Below are positions 20,707-32,645 of a DNA stretch of 64,000 nucleotides, one piece after another. The notes under the pieces were generated by a model. That model ran no database searches and was not told the DNA's origin. It worked only from the letters and a program-made list of their open reading frames with translations. A program made the position numbers and the translations under genes. Position 1 is the first letter of the stretch. Each line of letters opens with the position of its first letter. Source of the DNA: Liolophura sinensis (lineage: Eukaryota; Mollusca; Polyplacophora; Chitonida; Chitonidae); NCBI RefSeq assembly GCF_032854445.1, contig NC_088305.1, forward strand, positions 27,674,628 to 27,738,627, written 5' to 3'.

Positions 20707-22280
20707 TTCGAAGACAAGGGAACCGAATCTTCTCGTGTTCTTACTTTTGTTTGATTGTAGGTTTTCCAGTAAGTAGGAAGTTATACTATTGAAACAAATG
20801 ATTCCATTTAGTATTGATATTTCTTAAAAATATGAATGTATGAAAATGAATGAATATATGCATGGATGTATGCCTTGGTTTTTACGTCTTACATAACAAT
20901 TTTTCAGCAGCATACTTGGCAATAAGGAATCATTAGGTGTGTGTACATACACTGTGTCTTCTTGTGGCAGGGCGAATCCATGCAGCCAAAGTGTTTTCGG
21001 ATTAGGGGCTGTATATTCATCGTGTTGAATTAGATCGTCACGTTGGATATATGAACAGTTGCAATTAAAGCGCAACTGAGGTACATATTTTATTATAGAC
21101 AGCTTATATTCTAGCATGGTACAGGATTTGAATACTGATATCACTCAGTCGCGTAGAACTTCTCTTGCGTCTTTCCAACATCATTGAAAACTGTTGACTG
21201 CTTCTTTTTGCATGATTTCGTTGTATTTTCGTACTTTATATACTTTCTTAGTTCTTTGGTGATTTGTGTTATACGTCGTTTTAGGAATAGGCCTTGCGAG
21301 TGTTGACCTGGAACGTCGTTATTGGTTGACAGCTGGCATAAGAATATCTGTTTCGACGCATGGGTTCAAACATTTGACTGATGAAACCAAGATTAAAAGA
21401 TCTTGTTAATCTATAAATATTATTGGTAAGCTGTTTATCTACTTAAAGAGATACGAAAGAGTTGCCTGAAATAAAAAATCTACATTGTCATTTACTTTAC
21501 TCCATCAGAACAGAAAGAATAATAACTGAGCTCGTATTTATTTATTTAAGTAACTTAATACTTAAGTCATAATTACAAATGCTTAAAAAAGATACACTAA
21601 GAAGAACAAAAAAATTGAAATTGTGGTTGGTACATTGTTTTGCAGTGTAGAATCAGTATACAAAATTTAAACACCCTTAAAAACATTTTAAATTGTAACT
21701 GTGTTTGAATTTTACACTTTAGTCCGAAGACTCTTGATAACGATGCGCCGTGGCCATATATGCAAGCTGTCATTTGAGATGTAAATTTACCAAGTTTGAT
21801 CTTTTTAAAGTAAAGATTACCTCAAAGCACCAGGGGGCGTTGTCTCACCTCTTGTGCAACATGTCTGCCATTACAGTGCTGTCTTGAACTTCAGCCAGAC
21901 TTAGTCCTAACTTGTCGTATTATGCCTGAACGTAGATTTAAATTTAAACGCTAATTTTCAATTTTACAATGGAAGTCAAAGACACCACCAAGCGTTAAAA
22001 TAAAAATTCCCAAAGTAAATCACAATTTTAGCCCAGTATACAGCTTTGAAGATTGACTTAAGCCTAAGACACCTTGGTGATCCAGCAGCCTACAGTAATG
22101 CGCACTTTGTACCGGTGTCTTGATTATTTACTTTACTGGTTGTTGTACTTCAGCCTTTATAAGTACCAAGAATGCAGTCGTTGTATCAAGATGGTGTAAT
22201 TTGAGATACAGGTACAAGGTTTGAATGTTCATCTACACGAAGCCGTGTCAAGGGGTACGCGTATTTTTTCTGCACGGACA
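20707..22280. other. 3' flank of copy A, no gene seen
   Basis: A weak AATAAA is present at 20173 (intron) and one at 21470-21475 could serve copy A. The stretch 20878-21000 resembles the tail half of SINE family B in antisense (TTTTTACGTCTTACATAACA, CTTGTGGCAGGGCGAATCC). The rest is AT-rich without supported exons. Confidence 0.4.
20878..21000 (-). mobile_element. SINE family B tail fragment
   Basis: Antisense tail: TTACGTCTTACATAACAATT, TTTCAGCAGC, then a diverged body with CTTCTTGTGGCAGGGCGAA. The head is missing. Confidence 0.5.
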
Positions 22281-22282
22281 AC

Positions 22283-22545
22283 CATGTGAACAAATCAAAG
22301 ATCTCTCTCCGCTTGGATAAGGCTACCTTATTGCACTTAATCGACTGCATTTACCTGTCTTGTAGCAATGCTAAATGTTTGACTGATCGATTAATTGATT
22401 AATTGGTATTGAGAATTGGCATTTTGAACCACCTGAGCAAATCAAAGATCAGTCTCCACTTGGATAGGGTTACTTTATTGTACTAAAGTACACTATACCT
22501 GACTTGATTGATTGATTGATTAATTGATTAACTGAGGTAGGAAAT
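22283..22545 (+). repeat. 155-bp direct duplication
   Basis: CAAATCAAAGATC with CTTGGATAAGGCTACCTTAT near 22284 returns as CAAATCAAAGATCAG with CTTGGATAGGGTTACTTTAT near 22439. Each half ends in GATTGATTAATTGATTAA-type repeats. Confidence 0.8.
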
Positions 22546-22574
22546 GTCACCTGGACTAATATGTAAAACAAAAA

Positions 22575-22705
22575 GACTACAGTGTATAGAGGAAAACCAG
22601 AACAACGACGACAGTGTGACAGCTGGCAAATAGTCACACGTAACCAATGAAATACAGCTACAGAATAGAGAGCAAAACGAGAGCAGTGACTACAGTATGA
22701 TAGTT
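22575..22705 (+). repeat. imperfect direct duplication
   Basis: ACAGTGTGACAGCTGGCAAA with TAGTCACACG is echoed about 85 bp later by ACAGTATGATAGTTGGCAAA with TGGTCAGACA. Confidence 0.6.
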
Positions 22706-24104
22706 GGCAAATGGTCAGACATATTAACGTTGAAATCTGGCCTCTTGTTAATTTTACCTCAGTTAAGGTTTTATTCCATCTGGCTAAAACGAAGTGTTGT
22801 CATTACATTTACCATAGAGACACATTAAAACAGTACAAAGGAACCAGAAATCACCGGCAGAATTCGCATACCCATGACGCTTCTCGATTCCAACTTAACT
22901 ACGCGAGAGTTAATGTCAGATATATTGAGTGACGGAGGGTCTAATTGAAGACGTTATCTCGCGTAATGGCGAGTCGGTTCCAAGCTGGACAGAGACTTGG
23001 TCTCAAACAATACATGCGGATTACACCACCGATTTGCCTGCAAAACGTCATCAAAAAGCAGGAATATATAACTGACTGTGTGCACAGCAATTGGAATGAT
23101 CCCTACGGATTTGAAAAAGCGCCGAATTTCATGTTACCCGTATCTGTTTGTTTTTTTATTTGATTAACGCCATATTCAAGAATTATTCATTTATACAATG
23201 GCAGTATTTTTATGGGTGGAGGAAACCGGAGTACCGGACGAACTTTTCCACATGCGGCGTATTGATACGCGACCGTATTGCTGAAGACAAATGGTCTTCA
23301 GCGAATGTAGATGGCCACACGATATAGTCATCGACCACTTATTGTCACTCGGGACTAATAAACGTCTTTTTTTGAAATTCACAGTTGTCACCAAGCCCCC
23401 CGGGATTGCCCAAAGGTGTGGTTCCACTAGACGTCTTGAGAGACGTTGATGAGTTTGAAATAACTGTCGTCGTATACAACGATCCAAATACATAACAGTT
23501 GTAAATCGCTAACTCAATATCGTATTTGAAAACATTTTGGAAGCGTTTATTTGAGCGAGTTGCATCGCCATTTGCGAGTGATTGCCCAAATCGCCATGGC
23601 CAAAAAGGTGTACTTTTTAACGACTGTTCCATGGTGTTCTCAAATATCTTTCAGTTCTGCAGTTTACTGAGATGTCGTGTTCCGTAGCTAAAAAAGGGAA
23701 GAATTAACAGGTTTTGTATATATGTGTAGTGACAACACACAATGACGGAAGATCGGATATAATCAACACAGCCAGCTGAAAAGGAAACCGCAGTCACGAA
23801 TAAGTGCATGAGCTGTTCTTTATACTAGGCCTACAGCGTCCAGGTTATGGGTGGATAAAACCGGAGTTCCCGGAATAAAACACCGACCTTTAACAAAGTT
23901 ACCGGCAATTTTCTTCCCACGTGTGGCGTCTGTCATATCCAGGTGGAAGACTAGGTCGCCGGCGAACTTTGTGTAAGACTACACAAGACAGAGCTGTAGT
24001 CCTCTTCGTAGCCAGACGAACCATGAAAGCTGGGAAATAGTGAAAATTCCGTATAGAAGAAAGTGTGACCTAGCTCTGGGTGGAAAGACAAGCACATTAC
24101 AAGA
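22706..24104. other. no supported gene
   Basis: Open frames of 70-100 codons on both strands (for example - 23345-23632) have no splice or domain support. Near 23150-23235 there is a faint family A-like tail (TTTGATTAACGCCATATTCA, GGGTGGAGGAAACCGG), and a related GGATAAAACCGGAG near 23855; both are too diverged to call firmly. Confidence 0.4.
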
Positions 24105-24285
24105 TTTGTTTATTGATTTATTTATTTGACTGGGCTTTTACGCAGTATTCACTTATACGACGGCGGCCAGCATTATGGTGAGAGGAAACCGGAGAGCCCT
24201 GGGGAAACCTACGTCCATCCGCAGGTTGTTGCAGACCTTCCCTATACGGACGGAGAGGAAGCCAGCATGAACTTACACGTATATG
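24105..24285 (-). mobile_element. SINE family A, 3' half
   Basis: Antisense tail and body: TTATTTGACTGGGCTTTTAC, CACTTATACGACGGCGGCCA, GGTTGTTGCAGACCTTCC, GAGGAAGCCAGCATGA. The tRNA-like head is missing and part of the tail is deleted. Confidence 0.75.
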
Positions 24286-25105
24286 AGAACAGCCAATTTT
24301 CCTGATAAAGTACATATCATTTAAAACGAGAATTCGTTCCGATTCCAAATATGGTCTCAATGATTTTTTAAAAAGCAGGAATATTTTATTCCGTAAAATA
24401 AATGTACTTTGATTATACCCTGCACCGGATATCTACCAAACCGAAAGTGATGTGTTCTTTCTAGCCGTTATGCATGTTCTGATTGCTATATTCCTGTGTT
24501 CAACATAAATATACATGACGTATTGCATGTATATCTGTATTGACTGTGAAAATATAATCGTTTGAGAGTGTTTAAAATAATAAAAGGACTCATTGTGTCA
24601 AAATATATTCAATTCGACAGAAAAGTCCACCATAAAACCTCAATGTTGTTTTGCCTGTTTTGTTCACTGTCAAAAGAAAAATGTTGAGAAAAAAAAATAT
24701 GAAAATTATATTTGGAACCTGCATGGAATTGGTCTTTCGGTCAATGCGTATTTTAATTAAGGGTGGTCACGGGCCGGTTTCATAAACCTCACTCAGCTAA
24801 GTTTGCCCTCAACTACAATGGCGACGTATGTTATGGGGATATGAAGTCCACCTAGCTAAAGGCAACTTTACACTAAGCATGGAGGTAGAAAAGGGTAGGT
24901 TATTCTACCTCCATGGACTAAGTATGTTTCATGAAACCTGTTCTTTTGACTCTTGGCCGTGACTCGCTCCCACTCCTAACATAGAAGGATAATTGTTAGA
25001 ATCATATATATGTATGGAGGAAGCCGCACAAAAACCTATACACAACCATCCCACCTTAACAGGTACAAAACAAACCGCCTGACCAGACAAAGCTGAGGGG
25101 GTTTT
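24286..25105. other. AT-rich spacer, nothing recognised
   Basis: No exon, repeat array or known element identified. Confidence 0.4.
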
Positions 25106-25115
25106 ATTTGATTAG

Positions 25116-25382
25116 ATTTATTTATATATTTAATTGGTGTTTAACGCCATACTCAAGAATATTTCACTTATACGACGGCGGCCAGCATTACGGTGGGAGG
25201 AAACCGGGCACAGCCCGGGGGAAACCCACGACCATCCGCAGGTTGCTGCAGACCTTCTCACGTACGGCCGGTGAGGAGGCCAGCATGAACTGGTCTTGAA
25301 CTCACAGTGACCGCATTGGTGAGAGGCTCCCGGGTCATTACGCAGCGCGAGCGCGCTAACCAACTGAGCCACGGAGGCCCCT
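25116..25382 (-). mobile_element. SINE family A, full length
   Basis: Complete antisense copy from the tail TTGGTGTTTAACGCCATACT to the head CGCTAACCAACTGAGCCACG, GAGGCCCC. It is followed at once by a second partial copy. Confidence 0.92.
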
Positions 25383-25387
25383 GTTTT

Positions 25388-25562
25388 ATTTGAATATTCC
25401 ACTTATACGACGGCGACCAGCATTATGGTCGCCAACTGATTGTTGGCAAATCTTCCCATGAGCGGGCAGAGAGGAAGCCAGCATGAGCTAGACTTAAACT
25501 CACAGCGACCGCATTGGTGAGAGGCTCATGGGTCATCGGCATGCTAAGCACCTCGGCCACGG
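25388..25562 (-). mobile_element. SINE family A, partial
   Basis: Antisense: TATTCCACTTATACGACGGC, GAGGAAGCCAGCATGAGCTA, CACAGCGACCGCATTGGTGA. It has a deleted centre and a decayed head, directly behind the full copy at 25116. Confidence 0.75.
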
Positions 25563-25599
25563 CAACAAATTATATTCGAGATTATATTCGTCTCCGTCA

Positions 25600-25722
25600 T
25601 AAACTGCCGTGGGTTTTGCCCACAACCGATTTCCTCCCATCATAATGCTGGCCGCCGTCGAAACGTTCTTGCGTATATGGTGTAAAACACCATGCAATCC
25701 AATGAATAAATAAATCTCTCGA
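25600..25722 (+). mobile_element. SINE family A, 3' end
   Basis: Sense fragment CTCCCATCATAATGCTGGCC, GCCGTCGAAACGTTCTTGCG, GTGTAAAACACCATGC and an AATAAATAAAT tail. It is inverted relative to its two neighbours. Confidence 0.65.
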
Positions 25723-26430
25723 GCATCGTTAAACTGCACGTGGACTACTTATCTTTGCAGGACTTAGACCCATCCTCATTTCTTATGTATACTTGCCGGG
25801 TGGTCTATGTTAAACGTTACTTCGGAAAAGATTGTCATTATTGACTTGGAACGTCCAATATATGGATGGACATGTGTGAATGTCTGCGGCGAAGCACATA
25901 GATGCTCCACTAAGACATCATCGCAAGACATATCCATGAAACTGACACAATGGTGAAATCTCCAATGGGTTCAGTTCGCATGTTAACTATATATATACGA
26001 TAAACAAATCCATCTCTGATTTCAGGACAGCTGGGATGTAATGCATCCCCTCCCCCCCCCCTTCCCTTTTAAAAAAACACAATACATCATAGTACTTAAA
26101 ATTTCCATGATTTATTAAATAGCAAAATATATATATAGTTACGTAGGTTCTTTGCATCCAAATTCCCAATAAAAGCAATAATGTACAAAAAATACACATC
26201 ATGTTTATCCCACATTTACACTTTAATGGTAATTAATTTGCACACGAACGTTAATCTGTAGCTTGCATGCCTACACTTTTAATGTGTATCAAATTATGTA
26301 CCCCTGATACACATCTGTTTACAAATCGAGGTACACAAACACACGTGTACCCATACCGTACACATTTGTTTTTGACAGTACACATCAGCTGTGTGGCGCG
26401 GGAATAGCTTGACTCACACGTGCATGATGA
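25723..26430. other. no gene seen
   Basis: Contains a pyrimidine tract (CCCCTCCCCCCCCCCTTCCC near 26045) and short (AT)n runs. Confidence 0.4.
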
Positions 26431-26439
26431 CGTAATGAT

Positions 26440-26880
26440 AATTGTTCGAGGCGCGGATATGATGCATGATAAATGTAGCTTACGTTTTTTTTTTTTAAAT
26501 TACGGTTTAGCTATCGTATTATGAAAGAGAAAAAAATTAGGATATATGTACAAAATGCGGATATGATGCATGATAAATGTAGCTTCAGTTTTTCTTAAAA
26601 TTACGGTTTAGTTATCGTATTATGAAAGAGAAAAAAATTAGGATATATGTACAAAATGCGGATATGATGCATGATAAATGTAGCTTACGTTTTTTTTATA
26701 AATTACGGTTTAGTTATCGTATTATGAAAGAGAAAAAAATTAGGATATATGTACAAAATGCGGATATGATGCATGATAAATGTAGCTTACGTTTTTTAAA
26801 AATTACGGTTTAGTTATCGTATTATGAAAGAGAAAAAAATTAGGATATATGTACAAAATGCGGATATGATGCAGGATATA
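26440..26880 (+). repeat. ~101-bp tandem repeat, 4.3 copies
   Basis: Units start GCGGATATGATGCATGATAA at 26453, 26558, 26659, 26760 and 26861 and contain TTACGGTTTAGTTATCGTAT and GAGAAAAAAATTAGGATATA. They differ mainly in the length of a T run, as expected for recent duplication. Confidence 0.95.
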
Positions 26881-27650
26881 GCGTAAATTCTAATTATGTA
26901 TAGCGTAAATTTACCAACATCAGTATATTAGCTATATATAGTCTTATATGCATGCAAGGAACAAATATATGATAGGAAGGATAAATGTACAGCGGATATG
27001 ATAAACAAAAGAATTCTTGTAGCACACATGTGTTACTATGTGGAGCCAAACACATTCAGGTTTCTTGTCCAGAAATCGGTCAATATAGGTTTATCAAATG
27101 AATAATAGCCACCACGTGATTGGTTGTTTGAGTGTTAATTACCTGACGTGAACTTTTCACCCCAGCCGCGCGCCGTTGCTGTGGGCGGTATAGCCAGCTG
27201 ACCATGAATGCCCTGAACGCGTATGCAATTATACGACATCTTATGTACATATAATATATATAGGGTACGGAACCAATGATCCATACAGCAAATAAATAAA
27301 CAAAGCCACATAATACATGCTGATGCTGACAGATGCTGCTGTGGCCTATATTGCGGTGTCATTGGAAGATATGGATCGAAGCCCCTAAGGTCTAGAAATT
27401 CCCAGTTTTGTTATTGGTCAAAAATATAACTAAGTTTGTATTTAGGATTATTCGGAGTAAATTTCCTAAATTATATATATATATATATATATATATCCAC
27501 AGCACTCGAAAGGAGGCCCATATGTACGTGTAGGTTACACGGCTTGTTAATGTAATTTTCTGTCCGATGTCACCTGGAATTGTTTAACAAAACAGGACTG
27601 TTTTAACTGGCACGCGCACAAAGGTTTTCATGCATGCACAGAGTTTCGCC
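26881..27650. other. no gene seen
   Basis: AT-rich; an (AT)n microsatellite of about 24 bp lies near 27473-27496. Confidence 0.4.
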
Positions 27651-27654
27651 ACAT

Positions 27655-27727
27655 ATATCCGCCGTCGTATACGTGAAATATTCTTCAGTAGGGCGCAAAA
27701 CACCAATTAAATAATAAATAAATAAAA
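27655..27727 (+). mobile_element. SINE family A, 3' tail only
   Basis: CCGCCGTCGTATACGTGAAA, TATTCTTCAGTAGGGCGCAA, AACACCAATTAAATAATAAA. Only the last 70 bp remain. Confidence 0.7.
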
Positions 27728-28668
27728 GGTGCAAATGCTTATTTATATATGTGGCGCCTTGTGCGTATATTCTACAGAGATATCTTAAGGCTGATGTTAG
27801 AAAATGTTTGGTATACACATGGCGTTTGGCCTTTCTTCTTTCCCATTTTTGATTTAGAATATCTACGGTCGGGAATGGCCTAAACCCTCATTGATGATTA
27901 AGCCCCGGATGAGCGGTGGGGATAGCTGAGGCGCTAAGTGGCAGTGGGGTGGGGGAAGATGGGGTCAGTTTAAGGTCAACCCATGTGGTCGAAGCCACTT
28001 CCCATCCATATCCAGGGCATACCTTCAGCTGCTGGTCATTGTTGCATTCTTGTTTATGGCCGCACGTGTTTGGTCCAGTTAAAGTTAAACTTTGTTAGAC
28101 GGTAGATGTACATAAGTGTCACAACAGCGTTTAGCCATACATGTTGGCAGCGTGGGGGGTGAGGTGGGGGGGGGGGGGGGGGAGAGCGCTTGAGGGGACA
28201 GGGTGCATGATGCAGTTGGAGCTGTGGTTAAGATGTGCACGACCGACTGACCTATTTATGGGGACACAGACTGTGAGCTGTCTATTTTGGCCGATCTGAC
28301 CAAAACAAACCCTATCCTGACCTGGTCAGTGAGAGAAAATATCGATTTACCATGCGTGTATTTAGGCCCTCTACATTCAGCCAGTATGGCGCTGGAGCAG
28401 AAAGAATGCCGCATGCGCTGGCCAAATGTTTATGTATGTACGTATGCATACAGGTCGACAAATGTCCATCTGGCCATGAGCATGCGCTCCGTGACAGTTG
28501 TAATAAATTGCCATAAGCTGCATTGTACTTCTTACGTGAAGCATTATACATTTTATATGTTAGGATTATTTATACACATTCATTTAACCAGCGAAATGTT
28601 TTTTTATAGATTATTTATCTATTTTGTTTATTTATCCATTCATTTATTCACGTGTCTGATTGCAATGC
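27728..28668. other. spacer with poly-G tract
   Basis: A G run at about 28163-28182. A 184-codon + open frame (28287-28841) runs from here into the antisense SINE, so it is not a credible gene. Confidence 0.5.
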
Positions 28669-28671
28669 GTT

Positions 28672-28935
28672 TATTTATTTACTTGATTTGTATTTTACGC
28701 TGTAGTCAAGCATATTTCACTTATACGACGGCGGCCAGCATTATGGTGGAAGGAAGTCGGGCACAGCCCGGGGGAGACCCGCATCATCCGCAGGTTGATG
28801 ACAGACCTTCCCACTTACGACCGGAGAGGAAGCCAGCATGAGCTGGACTTGAACTCACAGCGACCGCATTGGTGAGAGACTCCTGGGTCATTACGCTGCG
28901 CTAGCGCGCTAACCAACTGAGCAACGGAGGCCCCG
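28672..28935 (-). mobile_element. SINE family A, full length
   Basis: Antisense copy from TTTATTTACTTGATTTGTAT to CGCTAACCAACTGAGCAACG, GAGGCCCC, with all body segments. Its head points at the head of the next copy. Confidence 0.92.
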
Positions 28936-29180
28936 CAATGTGCTCAAAGCTGGGTTAACACGCCAGCACGGCGCATTCCCTCAGGAGCCTCTCACCAATG
29001 CTAATGCTGTGAGTTCAAATTCAGTTCATGCTGGCTTCCTTTCCGGTCGTACGTTGGAAGGCCCGCGAATGGTTTCCACCAGGCTCTTCCCGGTTTCCTT
29101 CTACCATAATGCTGGCCGCAGTCGTTTAAGTGAAATATTCTTGACGACGTCATAAAACACTATTCAAATAAATAAGTAAA
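28936..29180 (+). mobile_element. SINE family A, diverged, head-to-head with previous
   Basis: Diverged head (AAAGCTGGGTTAACACGCCA), then GAGCCTCTCACCAATGC, TGTGAGTTCAAATTCAG and the tail TGAAATATTCTTGACGACGT plus AAATAAATAAGTAAA. With the copy at 28672 it makes a head-to-head inverted repeat with no spacer. Confidence 0.85.
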
Positions 29181-29214
29181 CAAAAAATCTTTCACTTAGT
29201 TAGAGGTTATGGAG

Positions 29215-29310
29215 GAACTACAGAGCACAGGGGAAAACACAGAGCACAGAGGAAACATCATAACACAGAGGAAACCACAAAAACCGGAGAAAACCACGGA
29301 AACCGGAGGA
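29215..29310 (+). repeat. short GGAAACCACAAAACC-like repeat
   Basis: About eight loose 11-12 bp units (ACAGAGGAAAC, CCGGAGAAAAC). Confidence 0.7.
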
Positions 29311-29889
29311 AACAACACCTGGATCCAAATCACCGGCCGACATGGTGCGAGGAGGACCATGCTTAATATAAATGAGCCACAACCAATAGAATACTGCAGC
29401 GTTGTTTAACAATATCATTTTAAATGAATTTGATCAGAAACGGTAAAAATTTGGGGTCAGCCCCAATCTTTTCTTTCATGAAGTCCGAAGGAAACCATCG
29501 AATTCCTCCATGGCAGGTACCTGGTTAAAGAGGCTATTGGTCCACTGGAGAGTTTGGGAAGGAAATCTATCAGCGCCAATCCCAGTCAACGTTTGCCATT
29601 ATTTTAGATCAGTCCAAATAATAACCTTTTATGAAATATCTGCCTCGTCTGGGCATGTACGTGCTGTCGTTCAAAATCGGTAATAAAGATACCAGATAAC
29701 TGATATAAATGTTATATATAAAAGTTTTATATAAATCATTTATATAAAAGTTAAAATGGATGTTATGCCCTTACATTATATACTTCCTCGAAACATTCTA
29801 TAACAAAACATAATACAACAGTATACGGAACTTTTCACCGGCGATTTCATTATAACAGTTCCATTAAATTGCCCCCTAATGTACTGGGG

Positions 29890-29895
29890 TATAAA
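29890..29895 (+). promoter_or_regulatory. TATA box of the signal-peptide exon
   Basis: GGGGTATAAACTG lies 61 bp upstream of the ATG at 29951, leaving a 5' UTR of about 30 bases if transcription starts some 30 bp downstream. Inferred from sequence only. Confidence 0.45.
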
Positions 29896-29950
29896 CTGAC
29901 AAGAGGTCGGATTTCAGCTTTACAGGTGTAAGCATCAGCCAAATATCACA

Positions 29951-30078
29951 ATGTCGTCGCTGCATGTTTTAGTTTTCTTCTCCTTGCTGATATCTTTTAT
30001 ACCCACTTTCCTGTCTGCTTTGGATAGCGAAGTCATCGAAGAAGCTCCAAATGCGCCAACACTACAACACAGATCCAG
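29951..30078 (+). CDS. first exon of a short secreted protein
   Basis: The ATG has A at -3. It reads MSSLHVLVFFSLLISFIPTF then LSALDSEVIEEAPNAPT and LQHRS, and ends at CCAG before GTGAAA (donor at 30079), phase 2. The first 22-23 residues form a textbook signal peptide: short N-region, long hydrophobic core, and a small-residue cleavage site at LSA. An acidic propeptide-like stretch follows. A TATA box sits at the right distance. It resembles the first exon of a small secreted peptide precursor (neuropeptide, antimicrobial or other). No downstream exon is proven; one weak candidate at 32726-32810 keeps phase. The family is unknown. Confidence 0.5.
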
Positions 30079-30475
30079 GTGAAAACTAATTACCTTAAAA
30101 CAAAATACAACACAATAGCACAAATGTATATATACATCGATAAAGCATATCGTGCATGAAGCTTAGCCCAAACCTTTTTATTTTTGTGATGTAGCATAAC
30201 CGAGATATCGAAGTTCAAAATCAGTAAAATAGAGCAAATTGTGAAAATCGAAAGCACCGCCATGTTATCAATTTAACCAATTAGGTGGGAGTTATTTGTA
30301 TAGCCCCAGAACGCCGGCGCCTAAATTGGTGCATTCGTGGGAACGTCACCTGAATCCAGTTTTGCCATTTGGTCATATTAGGAAATTATATTATCAAGTT
30401 GGGCAAAGCAAAACTGCTGTGTCCATTTAGGTTTGTTTCTTCTGATCTTTCGGAATAGCTATAATGTTAAATTAT

Positions 30476-30682
30476 GTATTTATTTATTTATTTATTTGAT
30501 TGGTGTTTTACGCCGTACTCAGAAATATTTCACTTATACGACGGCGGGCAGCATCATGGTGGGAGGAAACCGGGCAGAGCCCGGGGGAAACCCACTACCA
30601 TCCGCTGGTTGCAGTCAGACTTTTCCACTTACAGCCGGAGAGGAAGCCAGCATGAGCTGGACTTTAACTCACAGCGTCTTAA
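30476..30682 (-). mobile_element. SINE family A, head truncated
   Basis: Antisense copy with a long TTTATTTATTTATTTATTTG tail, TTGGTGTTTTACGCCGTACT, a full body and CATGAGCTGGACTTTAACTC; it stops in the B-box region. Confidence 0.88.
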
Positions 30683-31715
30683 ATTATTTATTGTATCTTC
30701 CCTTAACTTATATAGTGTGCACACGCCCATGCATGTAGTTACTGACATTCGAGAAAAGGAACTTAATCACTTGGGCGAAATGAATATAACTTTTGAAGCT
30801 TGCTTTAAATCTCTACATAACACCTATACATAACACCTATATACTGTATGCATACATTCCGTAAATGATAAGAAATTTGACGGGGGGAAGGGTGGGGGTG
30901 ATGAGGTTTCTGTGAACGCGGGATTATTTTGCTAATAGCGCACATTACCCCTTCCCCACACAGACTTGTTTTGACGGCTATTACCCTTGACGTCACCATT
31001 TCGGGCTACTTACAATATACACACTGATCTCCTGCAGAAAACTGCAGTAAAGGCATTTTTACGTTCAAACAAGAAAACTGAGAAACTTTTTGGGTATATT
31101 TATATGTTAGATCAAATCCTAAAGTGCATATTAAAAAATTAGGCATATAAAAAAATCCAAGGTTTCATGTATCCTGTAAAGTCCCAAGAACCGTAGGCCT
31201 ATAAACAAGCGAGGAATCCAGAAAAGTACCTACTTAATGGTGGAAATTAATCAACTCCTCCGTTCGCTACGATTACAAAGTGCAAATTCGTATATATATA
31301 TATAGCTGTGACATTCAGAAAGAAATTTATCGATATTGTCATGCACTGAGGCCCCTCATGAAGTGGATGGCTCATATTAAAAGGTATTTACGAGCCCGCG
31401 ACATCCGTGTGGTTGCCGTTATCCTTGCCCACTTGACTTAATCGCACAGGCACAGCGGAAAAATAACATTAAGGTCATAAAAAAAAAAAGACAACATTGA
31501 ATACAGACCAAATGAATGCATGTATTAAAAAAGAATACACCGACTAAAGGTTATACAATACGTGCGGTTTTATGTTTGTGATGATGTATAACCAAGATAT
31601 CGCAGGCCAAAGTAAGCAAAATCGCTCACACCGAGAAATTGAAAGCGGTTCCATGTTATCTTTTTTAACCAATCAGGCGCGAGGGTTTTGCATAACCCGA
31701 TTCTACACCGGCAGC
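30683..31715. other. no gene seen
   Basis: Includes two short segments (30185-30320 and 31575-31705) that resemble each other: GATGTAGCATAACCGAGATA with AAGTTCAAAATCAG, and GATGTATAACCAAGATATCG with GGCCAAAGTAAGC, both followed by CATGTTATC, AACCAAT, GCG-type endings. This is probably an old dispersed repeat. Confidence 0.4.
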
Positions 31716-31717
31716 TA

Positions 31718-32645
31718 GACCGTCCAAGAGACCGACAAAAAGAAAGACCAACCAACAGGCTCGCCAACCAACAGACTGCTGACCAACAGACTGGCTGACC
31801 AACAGACTGAACAACCGACAAACTGGCCAATCGACAGGCTGGCCAACCAACAGACCGTCCAGCAGACTAGCCAACCAACAGAATGACCAAGGAAATGAAA
31901 TGACCAACAGACCAAGCAACAGATTGACTAGCAGACTATCCAACCAACAAGCCGACCAACAAACCGACCCAACAGACAGACCGGCCAAGAGACTGGCCGA
32001 CCAACAAAGAGAACGACCAACCAACAGGCCGACCAACAAACAGAACAGCCAACCAACAAACAGAATAACCAACCAACAGACTGATCAACCAACACACCGT
32101 CCAACAGACCGACCGACCAGCAAACACAACGACTAACCAACAGGCCAGCCAACAAACACAACGATCAACCAATAGGCCAGCCAACAAACACAACGATCAA
32201 CCAATAGGCCGACCAATAAACACAACGACCAACCAATAGGCCGGACAACAAACACAACGACCAACCAATAGGCCGACCAACAAATACAAAGACCAACCAA
32301 TAGGCCGACCCACAAACACAACGACCAACCAACAGGCCGGCCCACAAACACAACGACCAACCATAGGCCGACCAACAAATGCAACGACCAACCAAAAGCC
32401 GACCCACAAACACAACGACCAACCAAAAGGCCGACCCACAAACACAACGACCAACCAGTAGGCCGGCCCACAAACACAACCGACCAACCAGTAGGCCAGG
32501 CCAACAAACACAACGACCAACCAACAGACCGTCCAAAAAGACTGACCAACCTACAGACCGGCCGAATGACTTACCAACCAACAGATCGACCGACCGCCAG
32601 ACAGACCGACCAACCAACAGGCTGGCTGACTAACAGACCGACTAA
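31718..32645 (+). repeat. GACCAACCAACAG minisatellite, ~0.9 kb
   Basis: Units built from GACCAACCAACAGGCCG; in the second half they settle to about 31 bp (CCGACCAACAAACACAACGA, CCAACCAATAGG). Antisense frames are long and Trp/Cys/Val-rich (for example up to 150 codons at 32165-32617). Several overlapping frames are open at once, so I read them as low-complexity artefacts. Confidence 0.95.

Noticed and set aside
23191-23632. Antisense frames of 95-100 codons
   Set aside because: Two overlapping frames, no recognised motif, no splice or promoter support.
28287-28841. 184-codon + frame
   Set aside because: Its second half is the antisense strand of a SINE tail and body; the first half shows no known motif.
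31665-32633. Long antisense frames rich in Trp, Cys, Val (up to 150 codons)
   Set aside because: Several overlapping frames of the GACCAACCAACAG minisatellite are open at once; no start context or domain.
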